Part shown: one piece after another, positions 18,736 through 27,040 of the stretch
Layout: every line of letters starts with the position of its first letter
How positions within the stretch are numbered: the stretch's first letter is position 1
NCBI GenBank assembly: GCA_019119365.1
Contig: DWXD01000048.1
Span: 1 to 40,993, forward strand
Direction: 5' to 3'
Length of the DNA: 40,993 nucleotides
DNA from: Candidatus Gemmiger stercoripullorum
GTDB taxonomy: Bacteria; Bacillota; Clostridia; Oscillospirales; Ruminococcaceae
Program-made: the position numbers and the translations under genes
Notes under the pieces: model-generated
Told to the model about the DNA's origin: nothing
What the model saw: the letters and a program-made list of their open reading frames with translations, nothing else
Databases searched by the model: none

Positions 18736-19671
18736 TCACAGGGTATACGCTTTATACGAAACTTTTTGCAGCAGCGGCGCGATGGCGGCATAGTTGGCGG
18801 GCTGGGTGCCGCTTGTCATCACATTCGCCGCACCGGTCGCCATCGAAAGGCGGATGCTCTGGTCAACGTCCATCTGGCGCTGTGCAGCCAGGGCCAGGGC
18901 GGCCAGCATGCTGTCCCCTGCGCCCACGGTGCTGCCGAGCGGCACCGGCACAGCCTGCGCCTGCCACATTTTGCCCTCCGTCAGGTACAAAGCGCCTTCG
19001 CCCCCCAGAGACACGACGATCTTGCGGACGCCGTAGGCAAAAAGCCCCTGTGCCGCTTCCGCAATGTCGGCGCAGGAGGACAGCGGCCGCCCGACCAGGC
19101 GGGAAAGTTCATCCCGGTTGGGCTTGATCAGATACGGCCCGGCCTGCAGCCCGCGCGCGAGCGCCTCCCCGTCCGCATCCAGGAAAACGCGCGCGCCCGC
19201 CTGCCGGCAGCGCTCGGTCCAGCGGCGGTAGGTATCGGCCGGGGCCCCGGCGGGCAAACTGCCGGAAAGGACGACAAGATCGCCCGGGGCAATGCGCGCC
19301 AAAAGGCGGCGCAGCAATTCTTCCAGCGCCGTGGCGGAAACCTGCGGGCCGGGTTCGTTGACGTCGGTGTTCGTATGGCTGGCGGGGTCGATGATCTTCA
19401 GGTTGGTGCGGGTCTCGCCGTCCGCCTCATACAATTCGCTTTCGAGCCCCCGTTCCGCCAGCATCCGGCGCAGCGCCTGCCCCGCCGCGCCGCCCGCAAA
19501 GCCAAACGCAACGCTGGCTTCCCCCAGTTCGGCCAGGACCTTTGAGACGTTGATCCCCTTGCCGCCCGGGTCCATGCGCACGTTGGTAACGCGGTTGACG
19601 GTGTCGGTACGGAAATGCGGGATCACCACGGTTTTGTCAAGCGCCGGGTTCAGTGTGACGGTATAGATCAT
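18736..19671 (-). CDS. fruK: 1-phosphofructokinase / PfkB family hexose kinase
   Basis: A 311-residue PfkB-fold sugar kinase. MIYTVTLNPALDKT, the sugar-binding DPGGKGINVSKVL and the C-terminal anion-hole GAGDSM are typical of the FruK/LacC branch, which phosphorylates fructose 1-phosphate or tagatose 6-phosphate at the second terminal carbon. No PTS transporter or DeoR-type regulator is next to it, so the assignment to fructose 1-phosphate rests on the sequence family alone. The upstream promoter faces away from the hydrolase gene. Confidence 0.85.
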   Translation of the reverse strand: MIYTVTLNPALDKTVVIPHFRTDTVNRVTNVRMDPGGKGINVSKVLAELGEASVAFGFAGGAAGQALRRMLAERGLESELYEADGETRTNLKIIDPASHTNTDVNEPGPQVSATALEELLRRLLARIAPGDLVVLSGSLPAGAPADTYRRWTERCRQAGARVFLDADGEALARGLQAGPYLIKPNRDELSRLVGRPLSSCADIAEAAQGLFAYGVRKIVVSLGGEGALYLTEGKMWQAQAVPVPLGSTVGAGDSMLAALALAAQRQMDVDQSIRLSMATGAANVMTSGTQPANYAAIAPLLQKVSYKAYTL

Positions 19672-19700
19672 AACAGTACCCTCCCAAGGTGCTTTTTGCC

Positions 19701-19729
19701 ATTATACTACAAACTGCGTCCACAGGCAA
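19701..19729 (-). promoter_or_regulatory. fruK promoter
   Basis: Minus-strand TTGCCT (19724-19729), 17-bp spacer, TATAAT (19701-19706). Its -35 box is only 7 bp from the -35 box of the divergent hydrolase promoter. Confidence 0.85.
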
Positions 19730-19736
19730 AAGGCGC

Positions 19737-19765
19737 TTGCACACCCGCGCGCGCCGCGCTACAAT
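19737..19765 (+). promoter_or_regulatory. Promoter of the MBL-fold hydrolase gene
   Basis: TTGCAC (19737-19742), 17-bp spacer, TACAAT (19760-19765), 27 bp before the GTG start. Back to back with the fruK promoter. Confidence 0.8.
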
Positions 19766-19792
19766 GAAAGAAAAATACAGGGGGCGACGGAT

Positions 19793-20590
19793 GTGAAGAT
19801 CTGGACGTTATTGGAGAACACGCGCCAGGCGGAGGCTTTTACCGCAGAACACGGCCTGAGCCTGTATATCGAGACCGGCCGCCGCCGCATTTTGCTGGAC
19901 ACCGGCCAGACCGGCGCGTTTGCCGCCAACGCGGCGGCGCTGGGGGTGGACCTGGCTGCGGTAGATACGGCGGTGCTCTCCCACGGCCATTACGACCATG
20001 GCGGCGGGCTGGAACGTTTTTTGGCGCTGAACCGGACAGCGGCGCTGTATCTGAGCCGCCATGCGTTTGAGGCGCATTACCACGGGCCGGAAAAATACAT
20101 CGGGCTGGACCCGGCGCTGCAGCGGCATGCCGGGCGGCTTGTCTATGTGGCGGATGCAGCCGTCTCTCTCGGCGATTCGCTCAAGCTCGTCCCGGCCGCA
20201 GGGCTCGAACAGCGCTACCCGGCGCGTGCTGGCGGGCTGCAGGTCATGGAAAACGGCGTGCTGCAGCCGGAGGATTTCCGCCACGAGATCTACCTGCTGG
20301 CGGAAGAAAACGGGCGGCGGGTGCTGTTCAGCGGCTGTTCGCACAAAGGCGTGCGCAACCTGCTTGACTGGTTCCGGCCGGATGTGTTCGTGGGCGGGTT
20401 CCACTGTACGGGGCTGGACCCGGCAAGCAGCGGCGCGCAAGAGCTTGCCGGGATGGCCGCAGCCATGCAGCGTTCGGATGCGGTGTTTTATACCGGGCAC
20501 TGCACCGGGCAGGCCGCCTATGAATACTTCAAGCAGCGCCTGGGCCCCCGCCTGCACCGGCTGAGCACCGGGCGGATGTTCACGCTGTAA
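19793..20590 (+). CDS. Metallo-beta-lactamase-fold hydrolase (COG1237-like)
   Basis: A 265-residue MBL-fold metalloenzyme. The zinc motif HGHYDH is at residues 64-69 (LSHGHYDHGGG), with later metal-binding regions FSGCSHKGVRNLL and GGFHCTG. The overall layout is that of the COG1237 group, which includes a dihydropterin-related synthase in methanogens; the substrate here is unknown. The start is GTG at 19793-19795 behind a GGGGG-rich site. It is one of the few plus-strand genes and is flanked by a divergent promoter and a strong terminator. Confidence 0.85.
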   Translation: MKIWTLLENTRQAEAFTAEHGLSLYIETGRRRILLDTGQTGAFAANAAALGVDLAAVDTAVLSHGHYDHGGGLERFLALNRTAALYLSRHAFEAHYHGPEKYIGLDPALQRHAGRLVYVADAAVSLGDSLKLVPAAGLEQRYPARAGGLQVMENGVLQPEDFRHEIYLLAEENGRRVLFSGCSHKGVRNLLDWFRPDVFVGGFHCTGLDPASSGAQELAGMAAAMQRSDAVFYTGHCTGQAAYEYFKQRLGPRLHRLSTGRMFTL

Positions 20591-20601
20591 AAATATCCTG
20601 T

Positions 20602-20650
20602 AAAAGGCGCTTCCCCCGCAAAACCTGCAGGGGGGAAGCGCCTTTTGGGG
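20602..20650 (+). terminator. Terminator of the MBL-fold hydrolase gene
   Basis: AAAAGGCGCTTCCCC and GGGGAAGCGCCTTTT pair as a 14-bp stem with a loop of about 15 nt, followed by a short T-rich tail. Likely works for plus-strand transcripts. Confidence 0.9.
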
Positions 20651-20674
20651 TTTGAGCATATGTTTTTGGGGAAC

Positions 20675-20703
20675 GAAAACGGCGGCTAACTCCGCCGTTT
20701 TAT
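20675..20703 (-). terminator. Terminator of the polyamine/ABC operon
   Basis: AAAACGGCGG and CCGCCGTTTT form a perfect 10-bp stem around a 6-nt loop (20677-20700). T-tracts exist on both sides, so it can stop the minus-strand operon, 40 bp after its last stop codon. Confidence 0.88.
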
Positions 20704-20740
20704 ATGGGGTCCCAAAGCGAAGAAACACGCTGGATTTCCG

Positions 20741-21511
20741 TCACAGGAATCTCCTCCGCGTTTCCTCCTTCAAGTCCTTCTCTGTTTCGAGGCCGTTTTG
20801 TACCACACCGGCCACAACCACAAAGAAAAGCAGCATGGGGACCGCAGCCAGAGCCGTCTGGCGGAGATTCGCTGCCTGCAAAAAATATGTGCTCAAAACC
20901 GGCTGCGTATCCGCCTGCAAAAATGTTAGGGGCTGTTCGAGCATGGCCCAGCTTTCGGCAACGGACAGCAAACTCCCGGCCAGCAGGTACGGTGTGAGCA
21001 AAGGCAGGCAGATATGCCGGAATATTTGCGGGCCGCTTGCGCCTTCACAGGCGGCGGCTTCTAGCAGGCTGGTCTCGATCTGCCGGAAACCGGCCCAATA
21101 CAGCAGCACAAGAAACGGCTGGAACGCAGACAGGAGCACCAGCCCGCCGAGGCGGTCCAGCAGATGCAGCACATCCAGCACCAGGTACTGCGGCAAAAGC
21201 AGCGCCTGCTGCGGCAGCAGCATCAGCAGCAGGCACAGCGCCAAAACCCTGTTGGCGGCGCGCGGCGGCAGCAGCTTGGCAAGCGCCAGCCCGGCCGGGA
21301 CGTTTACAAGCCACTGCAACAGCAGATTGGCGGCGGCCAGCAGGCAGCTGTTGCGGTACGCCAGAAGAAATGCGGCCGTCAAAGGGCCGCTATCCGCTTC
21401 TGCGGCCGCGGGCACGGCTTCCCAAAGAAAGGAAAACAGCGCAAGGCAGGGAAACAGGTAAAGGGCCAAAAGCAAAAAGAACAGCGCTTTTTTCAAAGAA
21501 TTCCGGTGCAC
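20741..21511 (-). CDS. ABC transporter permease, MalG type
   Basis: A 256-residue inner-membrane permease with about six membrane helices (FFLLLALYLFPCLALFSFL at the N-terminus, LLFFVVVAGVV at the C-terminus). The EAA loop that contacts the ATPase reads EAAACEGASGPQIFRHICLP. The frame is open upstream through the preceding gene, but a GTG at 21509-21511 follows GGGGAGGG and gives a normal length. It follows the other permease by 5 bp. No ATPase gene is nearby, so it probably uses a shared MsmK-like ATPase. Confidence 0.87.
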   Translation of the reverse strand: MHRNSLKKALFFLLLALYLFPCLALFSFLWEAVPAAAEADSGPLTAAFLLAYRNSCLLAAANLLLQWLVNVPAGLALAKLLPPRAANRVLALCLLLMLLPQQALLLPQYLVLDVLHLLDRLGGLVLLSAFQPFLVLLYWAGFRQIETSLLEAAACEGASGPQIFRHICLPLLTPYLLAGSLLSVAESWAMLEQPLTFLQADTQPVLSTYFLQAANLRQTALAAVPMLLFFVVVAGVVQNGLETEKDLKEETRRRFL

Positions 21512-21516
21512 GGCGC

Positions 21517-22371
21517 TCACCCTCCCCTTCTGCGGCGCTGCCGCATCACCCGGGCAAGCAGCACCCCGCCGGCCAGCGCGGGCACGGCGATCAACAATAC
21601 ACAGGCGGCCTCCAGGCGGGCAAAATTCATGTTGGTGAAGTTGTTTTGCAAAAAGTGCTGTAAGCTGTAAAGGGATTCGGCCGGGTGCGCGCCGCCCAGC
21701 ATCAGCGCTTCGCGGAAGCAGCGGAACGCATTGTATACGCCCAAAAGGGCGCTCAGGGCAAAGGCGGGGCGCAACAGCGGCAGGTAGATATGGCGCAAAA
21801 TGGCGCCGAACGCAGCGCCTTCCACCTGGGCGGCCTGCGTATACTCCAGCGGGATGGAGGACAGCGCCGCGGTGAGGACCAGAACGGTATACCCCAACCC
21901 TTTCCACAGGACCAGCAGAGCAAACACAAAGCCGACCACCGGGCTGTTTGCCCGGCCGGAGAGCCACCCTTCCGCCGGAAAACGGCCCAGCCAGTCGTAT
22001 ACGATCGAGACCGTCGCGGCGGCCGGCAGCACGGCCGGCAGGAAGAACAGAAACCGGTGCTTTTGCCAGGGGGCCCGGTGGCAGAGCAGCGCCGCCACAA
22101 AGCCAGCCAGAAGGTTCAGCGGCAAAACGAAGCACCACAGCAAAACCAGGTTGCGCAGCGCCAGCAGGAACGTTTGGTTGCGCAGCAGGTCCGCGTAGTT
22201 TTCCAGCCCGGCGAATTCACCGCCCATGCCACGGAAGAAACTGCGGACCAACGCCATGGCAAACGGCAGCAGATAGCTGACCCCAAACGCCAGCAGCGCC
22301 GGCGTCAGCAGCAGCCAGCCTAAACGGCGGTTTTGCCGGGGAGAGCCGGCCGGTTTGTGGGTTTTGTGCAT
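21517..22371 (-). CDS. ABC transporter permease, MalF type
   Basis: A 284-residue permease with six predicted helices; the first is LGWLLLTPALLAFGVSYLLP. The EAA-like loop reads QAAQVEGAAFGAILRHIYLP. I chose the ATG at 22369-22371 with AAAGGGGTG upstream; an ATG at 22387-22389 would overlap the binding protein gene and add six residues. Pairs with the downstream permease to form the membrane channel. Confidence 0.87.
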   Translation of the reverse strand: MHKTHKPAGSPRQNRRLGWLLLTPALLAFGVSYLLPFAMALVRSFFRGMGGEFAGLENYADLLRNQTFLLALRNLVLLWCFVLPLNLLAGFVAALLCHRAPWQKHRFLFFLPAVLPAAATVSIVYDWLGRFPAEGWLSGRANSPVVGFVFALLVLWKGLGYTVLVLTAALSSIPLEYTQAAQVEGAAFGAILRHIYLPLLRPAFALSALLGVYNAFRCFREALMLGGAHPAESLYSLQHFLQNNFTNMNFARLEAACVLLIAVPALAGGVLLARVMRQRRRRGG

Positions 22372-22381
22372 GGCCACCCCT

Positions 22382-23836
22382 TTATTCATCCAGGTACATC
22401 TGCAGCCGCGGCGTCAATTCTTCGATCAACTGCTCCAGCGGTTTGCCGCCATACAGATATTCGTTCAGCGCTTCGGTCAGCAGGTCGCTCCCGGTTTCGC
22501 TCTGCCCCAGTTGGAGCGCGTGCTCCCAAATCGAATGGAAATGCGCCGCGCTCACCTTTTCGCAGATATCCTGCAATGCCAGGACCATATCCTCGCTCAG
22601 ATCGGCCCCAAACGCGCTTTCGCGGAACGCGATGTCGTCCTCGCTCACCGTCTCTTTGGATGCATCGTAGACGATAAACTGATGGAAATTTTTCAGCGCG
22701 TTTCCCAGGCTCGCCACCCGCACCGGGAGTTGCTCTGTGGCGGAAGGATAGGCCGCCGCATCCTGGCATTCCGCGCTCATCAGATAATACAGCAGGGCCG
22801 CCGCCTCTTCCGGGCAGGCGGTATTGGCGCTGGCCATCGCATAGGAGCTGATCTGCGCCGTGACGCCCCCTGCCTCATTGGGAACAGCCTGGACGAAAGC
22901 CTTCACCCCCTGTGCGGCAAAAGGCCGCAGGATGCTCAGCGCGCCGTTCGACATTTCAACAGTACCCAGCGGGGTCCCGGCCGCCATCGCCTCGATCTGC
23001 GCCGGGTCATAACTGTCAAAAAAGTTGAGCTGGCTCGTGGCAAAGGCCTTTTCCGTTTCCAGCGCCTGGCGGACCGGTTCGGTATCCAGGTATACCTGCC
23101 CCGCTGCATAGTCGATCAGTGGCTGCTGCAGAAGATTGGTCAGGCTCAGCGTATACAGGACTTGCGCCCCGCTTTCGTTCAAGGCGCGGGATAATTCATC
23201 AAAAAACGCCGTCTGGTTCGCGGCCGCAGCCTCTGCATCAAACCCGGACTTCTCCACCGCGTCTTTACCGCCGACGAACAGCGGCACCGAGATGCTCAGC
23301 GGCAGGATATACTGTTCCCCCTCCAGCTGCCCTGCTTCCAATGCGGGCTGGATATAATCATCGCGCTGGAAGCCTGCGGCCTGCGCATAGGTGTTCAGCG
23401 GCAGGAACGCATGGTTGCCCATCGCTTTTGCCACATCAGGGAAGAGATTGCTGTCCGTATAGCGGAAAGTCCCCATGATGAAAACGTCTGGGCCGCCGCC
23501 GGTAATGATCTCGGTGTTGAGCTGGTGGATCTCTTTTTCCCGTTTGGCCGGGTCATTGGCGCCGCCTACCGGGGAAACAAATTCCAGTTCGATCTCCGGG
23601 TGCGCTTCGTCGTAGGCTTTCAGCTTTTCGTAAATGGGGTAATGTACGCCTTCTTGTGTGTAAAGGGCTTCCAGGTAAACCGTCAGCGTGACCGGTTCGG
23701 CCGGTTCCTGCGCCTGGCTTTCTGCCGGTAGGCTGCTTGTTTGTGGGGCGGGCTGCGCCCGTACACTTTCGCCGCATGCGGTCAAAAAGAGCGCCAGTAC
23801 AGCAGCCCCGAACCGTTTTAAAATAGATTTATGCAT
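22382..23836 (-). CDS. Extracellular solute-binding lipoprotein (family 1, sugar type)
   Basis: A 484-residue ABC substrate-binding protein. The N-terminus is a lipoprotein signal (KRFGAAVLALFLTAC) with the lipidated cysteine at residue 21, then a Pro/Ala/Glu-rich linker (24-48). The mature part begins VTLTVYLEAL and has GGGPDVFIMGTF and NTYAQAAGF, patterns of the MalE-like (COG1653) rather than the PotD-like family. It starts only 20 bp after aguB with GAGGC as ribosome site and no promoter between them, so it is probably transcribed with the polyamine genes. The ligand is unknown. Confidence 0.87.
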   Translation of the reverse strand: MHKSILKRFGAAVLALFLTACGESVRAQPAPQTSSLPAESQAQEPAEPVTLTVYLEALYTQEGVHYPIYEKLKAYDEAHPEIELEFVSPVGGANDPAKREKEIHQLNTEIITGGGPDVFIMGTFRYTDSNLFPDVAKAMGNHAFLPLNTYAQAAGFQRDDYIQPALEAGQLEGEQYILPLSISVPLFVGGKDAVEKSGFDAEAAAANQTAFFDELSRALNESGAQVLYTLSLTNLLQQPLIDYAAGQVYLDTEPVRQALETEKAFATSQLNFFDSYDPAQIEAMAAGTPLGTVEMSNGALSILRPFAAQGVKAFVQAVPNEAGGVTAQISSYAMASANTACPEEAAALLYYLMSAECQDAAAYPSATEQLPVRVASLGNALKNFHQFIVYDASKETVSEDDIAFRESAFGADLSEDMVLALQDICEKVSAAHFHSIWEHALQLGQSETGSDLLTEALNEYLYGGKPLEQLIEELTPRLQMYLDE

Positions 23837-23856
23837 CTATTCTGCCTCGTATTGGT

Positions 23857-24735
23857 TTACAAATCACAGATCGCGCCGTAACAGCCGGGACGGCGGTCGC
23901 GGAAGACGCCCCACTCAAAGCGCAGGCGGCGGATTGCGTCAAAGTCATAGGCCGCTGTCAGCACAGCGTCCCCGCTCTTTTCCGCCTGGGTCAGCAGCGC
24001 GCCGGTTTCGTCGGTCAGGAAGCTGGAACCGTAGAAGCGCAGCGCGCTCTGCTGCCCGCCGTTTTCGGCGCAGGGCACGACCGTCTCGACGCCGTAGCGG
24101 TTGGCCGCCGCGACAGGCAGGATGTTGGCCGCGGCGTGCCCCTGCATGGCGCGCTGCCAGTGGCCGACGCTGTCCAACTCCAAAATCGGTTCGCTGCCGA
24201 TCGCCGTGGGGTACAGAATCAGGTCGGCCCCGGCCAGGGCCAGGCAGCGGGCGGTTTCGGGGAACCACTGATCCCAGCAGATGCCGACACCGACGCGGGC
24301 GTAACGCGTTTCAAAAACACGGAAACCGCTGTTGCCGGGCGTAAAGTAAAATTTTTCCTGATAATAGTGGTCGTCCGGGATGTGCGTTTTGCGGTAGACG
24401 CCGAGAATGGCGCCGTCCGCGTCGATCATGGCGACGCTGTTGAACAGCCGCGTGCCGTCCGCCTCATAAAAGCTGACCGGCATTGCAAGTTCGAGCTCAC
24501 GGCAAACTTCGCGAAAGCGCTGGACGGCAGGGTTCTCCCCCACCGGTTTGGCATACGCGTAATATTCATAGCGGCGTTCCTGGCAAAAATACGGGCGCTC
24601 AAACAGCTCGGGCAGCAGCACGATCTGCGCGCCTTTGGCGGCGGCTTCCCGGGTCAGGGCTTCGGCGCGGGCCAGGTTGGCGGCCGCATCGGCAACGCAG
24701 GACATCTGGATGGCGGCCACAGTGACCTTGGACAT
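23857..24735 (-). CDS. aguB: N-carbamoylputrescine amidase
   Basis: Nitrilase-superfamily enzyme of 292 residues that converts N-carbamoylputrescine to putrescine, CO2 and ammonia. The Glu-Lys-Cys triad is visible as E43 (LLPELFE), K116 (VYRKTHIP) and C153 (GICWDQWFPE). The ERPYFCQ and HYYQEKFYFTPGN segments are typical of the AguB branch. It follows aguA by 34 bp, which supports the substrate assignment. Confidence 0.96.
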   Translation of the reverse strand: MSKVTVAAIQMSCVADAAANLARAEALTREAAAKGAQIVLLPELFERPYFCQERRYEYYAYAKPVGENPAVQRFREVCRELELAMPVSFYEADGTRLFNSVAMIDADGAILGVYRKTHIPDDHYYQEKFYFTPGNSGFRVFETRYARVGVGICWDQWFPETARCLALAGADLILYPTAIGSEPILELDSVGHWQRAMQGHAAANILPVAAANRYGVETVVPCAENGGQQSALRFYGSSFLTDETGALLTQAEKSGDAVLTAAYDFDAIRRLRFEWGVFRDRRPGCYGAICDL

Positions 24736-24769
24736 AGAACGTTTCCTTTCTTGAAAAGCGAAAAGAGCA

Positions 24770-25873
24770 TCACAGCGGGATCTGCTGGGTGATGCAGTGG
24801 ATGTTGCCGCCGCCCTGCAGAATTTCCCGCGCGGGCAGGCCGGTCACGCGGCGGTCCGGGCAGAGCTGCTGCAAAATGCGGCAGGCGCGCGCGTCGCTTT
24901 CGGCGTTTTCACCGCCGAACTGCGGCACAAGCACGGCACCATTGGTAAAGTAAAAATTTACATAGCTGGCCGCCAGGCGTTCACCGGGGGTACGAACATC
25001 CTCGCCGGGGGCAAAATCATAGGCGGCGCAGTCGCCGGCGCTGCAAAGGATCGGATGATCGGGGACCGGCAGCCTGTGCACGGTCAGCGGGCGGCCTTTG
25101 GCGTCGGTCTGGCGCTGCAGGTAAGCAAGGCTGGCGGCCGAGAGCGCGTATTGCTCGTCGGCGGTGTTGTCTGTCCAGGCCAGCACGACATTGGCCGGTG
25201 CAACAAAAGCGCAGACATTGTCAACGTGTTCGTTGGTCTCATCGTTATAAATGCCGCGCGGCAGCCACAATACCTTCTGCGCGCCCAGCCAGGCGCACAG
25301 TGTTTCTTCAATTTCCTGGCGGGACAGCTGCGGGTTGCGCCCGGGGGAAAGCAGGCAGCTTTCGGTCACGAGCAGCGTGCCTTCACCGTCTGAGTGGACG
25401 CTGCCGCCTTCCAGCACGAACGGCGCAGCGCTGGCGCAGGGCAGCCCGACCGCACGGCAGAAGGCCGCGGCAAGGGCGTCGTCCTTGCGCCAGTCGGCAT
25501 AAAGGCCGTCGACCGTACCGCCCCAGGCATTGAAGGACCAGCTGATGCCGCACAGACCTTTCTGCGGATGGCGCACAAACGTCGGCCCGACATCGCGCGC
25601 CCAGGCGTCGTCGCTGTCGATACACAGCAGCTTGACGCGCGGCAGGCGGGCGGTGGCCGCCCGTGCGGCGGGCAACTGGTCCGGACCGGCCAGCAGGTAG
25701 AGGTCCTCGCTCTGCGTGACAGCCTCAAACACCCGCACAAAGGCGGCCTGGGCCGCGCGCGGGTCGCGGCCCCAGCTGCCGGGGCGGGACGGCCAGATCA
25801 TCAGCGTGGCCCGGTGGGGGGCATATTCGGCGGGCATCGTATACCCGGCCAGGCCGGAAGGCGGCTTATACAT
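24770..25873 (-). CDS. aguA: Agmatine deiminase
   Basis: Converts agmatine to N-carbamoylputrescine and ammonia. 367 residues, the usual length. The nucleophile is C360 in GGGNIHCITQQ; other family marks are MPAEYAPH, DDAWARDVGPTF, LEGGSVHSDGEGT and NDETNEHVDN (guanidinium-binding and catalytic His/Asp regions). It lies 18 bp after nspC. Together with SpeA and AguB it forms a complete arginine-to-putrescine route. Confidence 0.97.
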   Translation of the reverse strand: MYKPPSGLAGYTMPAEYAPHRATLMIWPSRPGSWGRDPRAAQAAFVRVFEAVTQSEDLYLLAGPDQLPAARAATARLPRVKLLCIDSDDAWARDVGPTFVRHPQKGLCGISWSFNAWGGTVDGLYADWRKDDALAAAFCRAVGLPCASAAPFVLEGGSVHSDGEGTLLVTESCLLSPGRNPQLSRQEIEETLCAWLGAQKVLWLPRGIYNDETNEHVDNVCAFVAPANVVLAWTDNTADEQYALSAASLAYLQRQTDAKGRPLTVHRLPVPDHPILCSAGDCAAYDFAPGEDVRTPGERLAASYVNFYFTNGAVLVPQFGGENAESDARACRILQQLCPDRRVTGLPAREILQGGGNIHCITQQIPL

Positions 25874-25891
25874 GACGGGTTTCCCTTTCGT

Positions 25892-27040
25892 TCAAGAAAG
25901 ACGGGTCTTAAAATCTTCGTAACCGAAGCGGCGGATCACACGGCAACCGCCTTCGGCATCCCGCCAGGCGATGTCCGGCAGCGGCATGCCGTTGAAGGTG
26001 TTGTTTTTGACCATGGTGTAGATGGCCATGTCGCCGAACACGAGCCGGTCGCCCACCTGCGGCGGCGCATCAAAGCTGTAATCCCCGATCACATCCCCTG
26101 CCAGGCAGGTGCGGGCGGCCGGGCGGCAGGTATACGGCTTTTCCCCGGGCAGCCCGGCACCGTGCAGCGGCGGGCGGTAGGGCATTTCCAAAACGTCCGG
26201 CATATGGCAGGCGGCGGAGGCATCCAGGATCAGCACCGGCGTCTCGCCCGGCACGATGTCGAGCACCGTTGTGATGAGCGTTCCGGCATTCAGGGCGATG
26301 GCCTCCCCCGGTTCGAGATAGACTTCAAGGCCGTATTTTTCCCGGATCGACAAAATCAAGCCCTCGAGCGCGGCAAGGTCGTACCCCTGCCGGGTGATGT
26401 GGTGCCCGCCCCCAAGGTTGAGCCAGCGCAGCTGCGGCAGATATTCCCCAAACGCCTGCTCAAACGCGGCAAAGGTCTCCACAAGCGGCGCGGCGTCCTG
26501 CTCGCACAATGTATGGAAGTGCAGCCCCTCGACGCCGTTTGGCAGCCGCGCGGGCATATCGCAGCGGCGGATGCCAAGGCGGCTGCCGGGCGCGCAGGGG
26601 TCGTAGATCGCGTGCCCTTCCTGTGTGGAGTGTTCCGGGTTGACGCGCAGGCCCACGCTGGCGCGGCTGCCCTGCCACAGCGGGCGGTGGGCTTCGAGCT
26701 GCGCGAGGCTATTGAAGCTGATATGGTCGCAGATCGCCACGAGTTCGGCCATCTCGGCGGGTGTGTAAGCCGGGCTGTAAACATGGTTCTCGCGCCCGGG
26801 CATCTCCTCGTGCGCAAGGCGCGCCTCAAACAGGCCGCTGGCGGTCGTCCCGGCCAGATAGCGGCCAATGAGCGGGTATGCGTAAAACAGCGAGAACGCT
26901 TTCTGTGCCAGCAAAATGTGGCAGCCTGTGCGCCGCTGCACGCCGGACAGGATTTCGAGATTGCGGCGCAGCGCCAGTTCGTCCACCACATAGACCGGCG
27001 TTTGCAGCGCCGGTTCGGAACTGTACAGGCGGTCCATCAT
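25892..27040 (-). CDS. nspC: Carboxynorspermidine/carboxyspermidine decarboxylase
   Basis: PLP-dependent, alanine-racemase-fold decarboxylase of 382 residues that makes spermidine (or norspermidine) from its carboxy precursor. The PLP lysine is K47 in LLAQKAFS; further family features are EHSTQEGHAIYDPCAPGSRLG-type residues (at about 133-153) and FHTLCEQDAAPLVE. The start ATG ATG overlaps the stop of the upstream dehydrogenase (TGA at 27037-27039), so the two are translationally coupled. Confidence 0.96.
   Translation of the reverse strand: MMDRLYSSEPALQTPVYVVDELALRRNLEILSGVQRRTGCHILLAQKAFSLFYAYPLIGRYLAGTTASGLFEARLAHEEMPGRENHVYSPAYTPAEMAELVAICDHISFNSLAQLEAHRPLWQGSRASVGLRVNPEHSTQEGHAIYDPCAPGSRLGIRRCDMPARLPNGVEGLHFHTLCEQDAAPLVETFAAFEQAFGEYLPQLRWLNLGGGHHITRQGYDLAALEGLILSIREKYGLEVYLEPGEAIALNAGTLITTVLDIVPGETPVLILDASAACHMPDVLEMPYRPPLHGAGLPGEKPYTCRPAARTCLAGDVIGDYSFDAPPQVGDRLVFGDMAIYTMVKNNTFNGMPLPDIAWRDAEGGCRVIRRFGYEDFKTRLS

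Noticed and set aside
22382-23836. PotD-type polyamine-binding protein
   Set aside because: Context suggests polyamines, but length (484) and motifs fit family 1 sugar-binding lipoproteins better, so I did not name a polyamine ligand.
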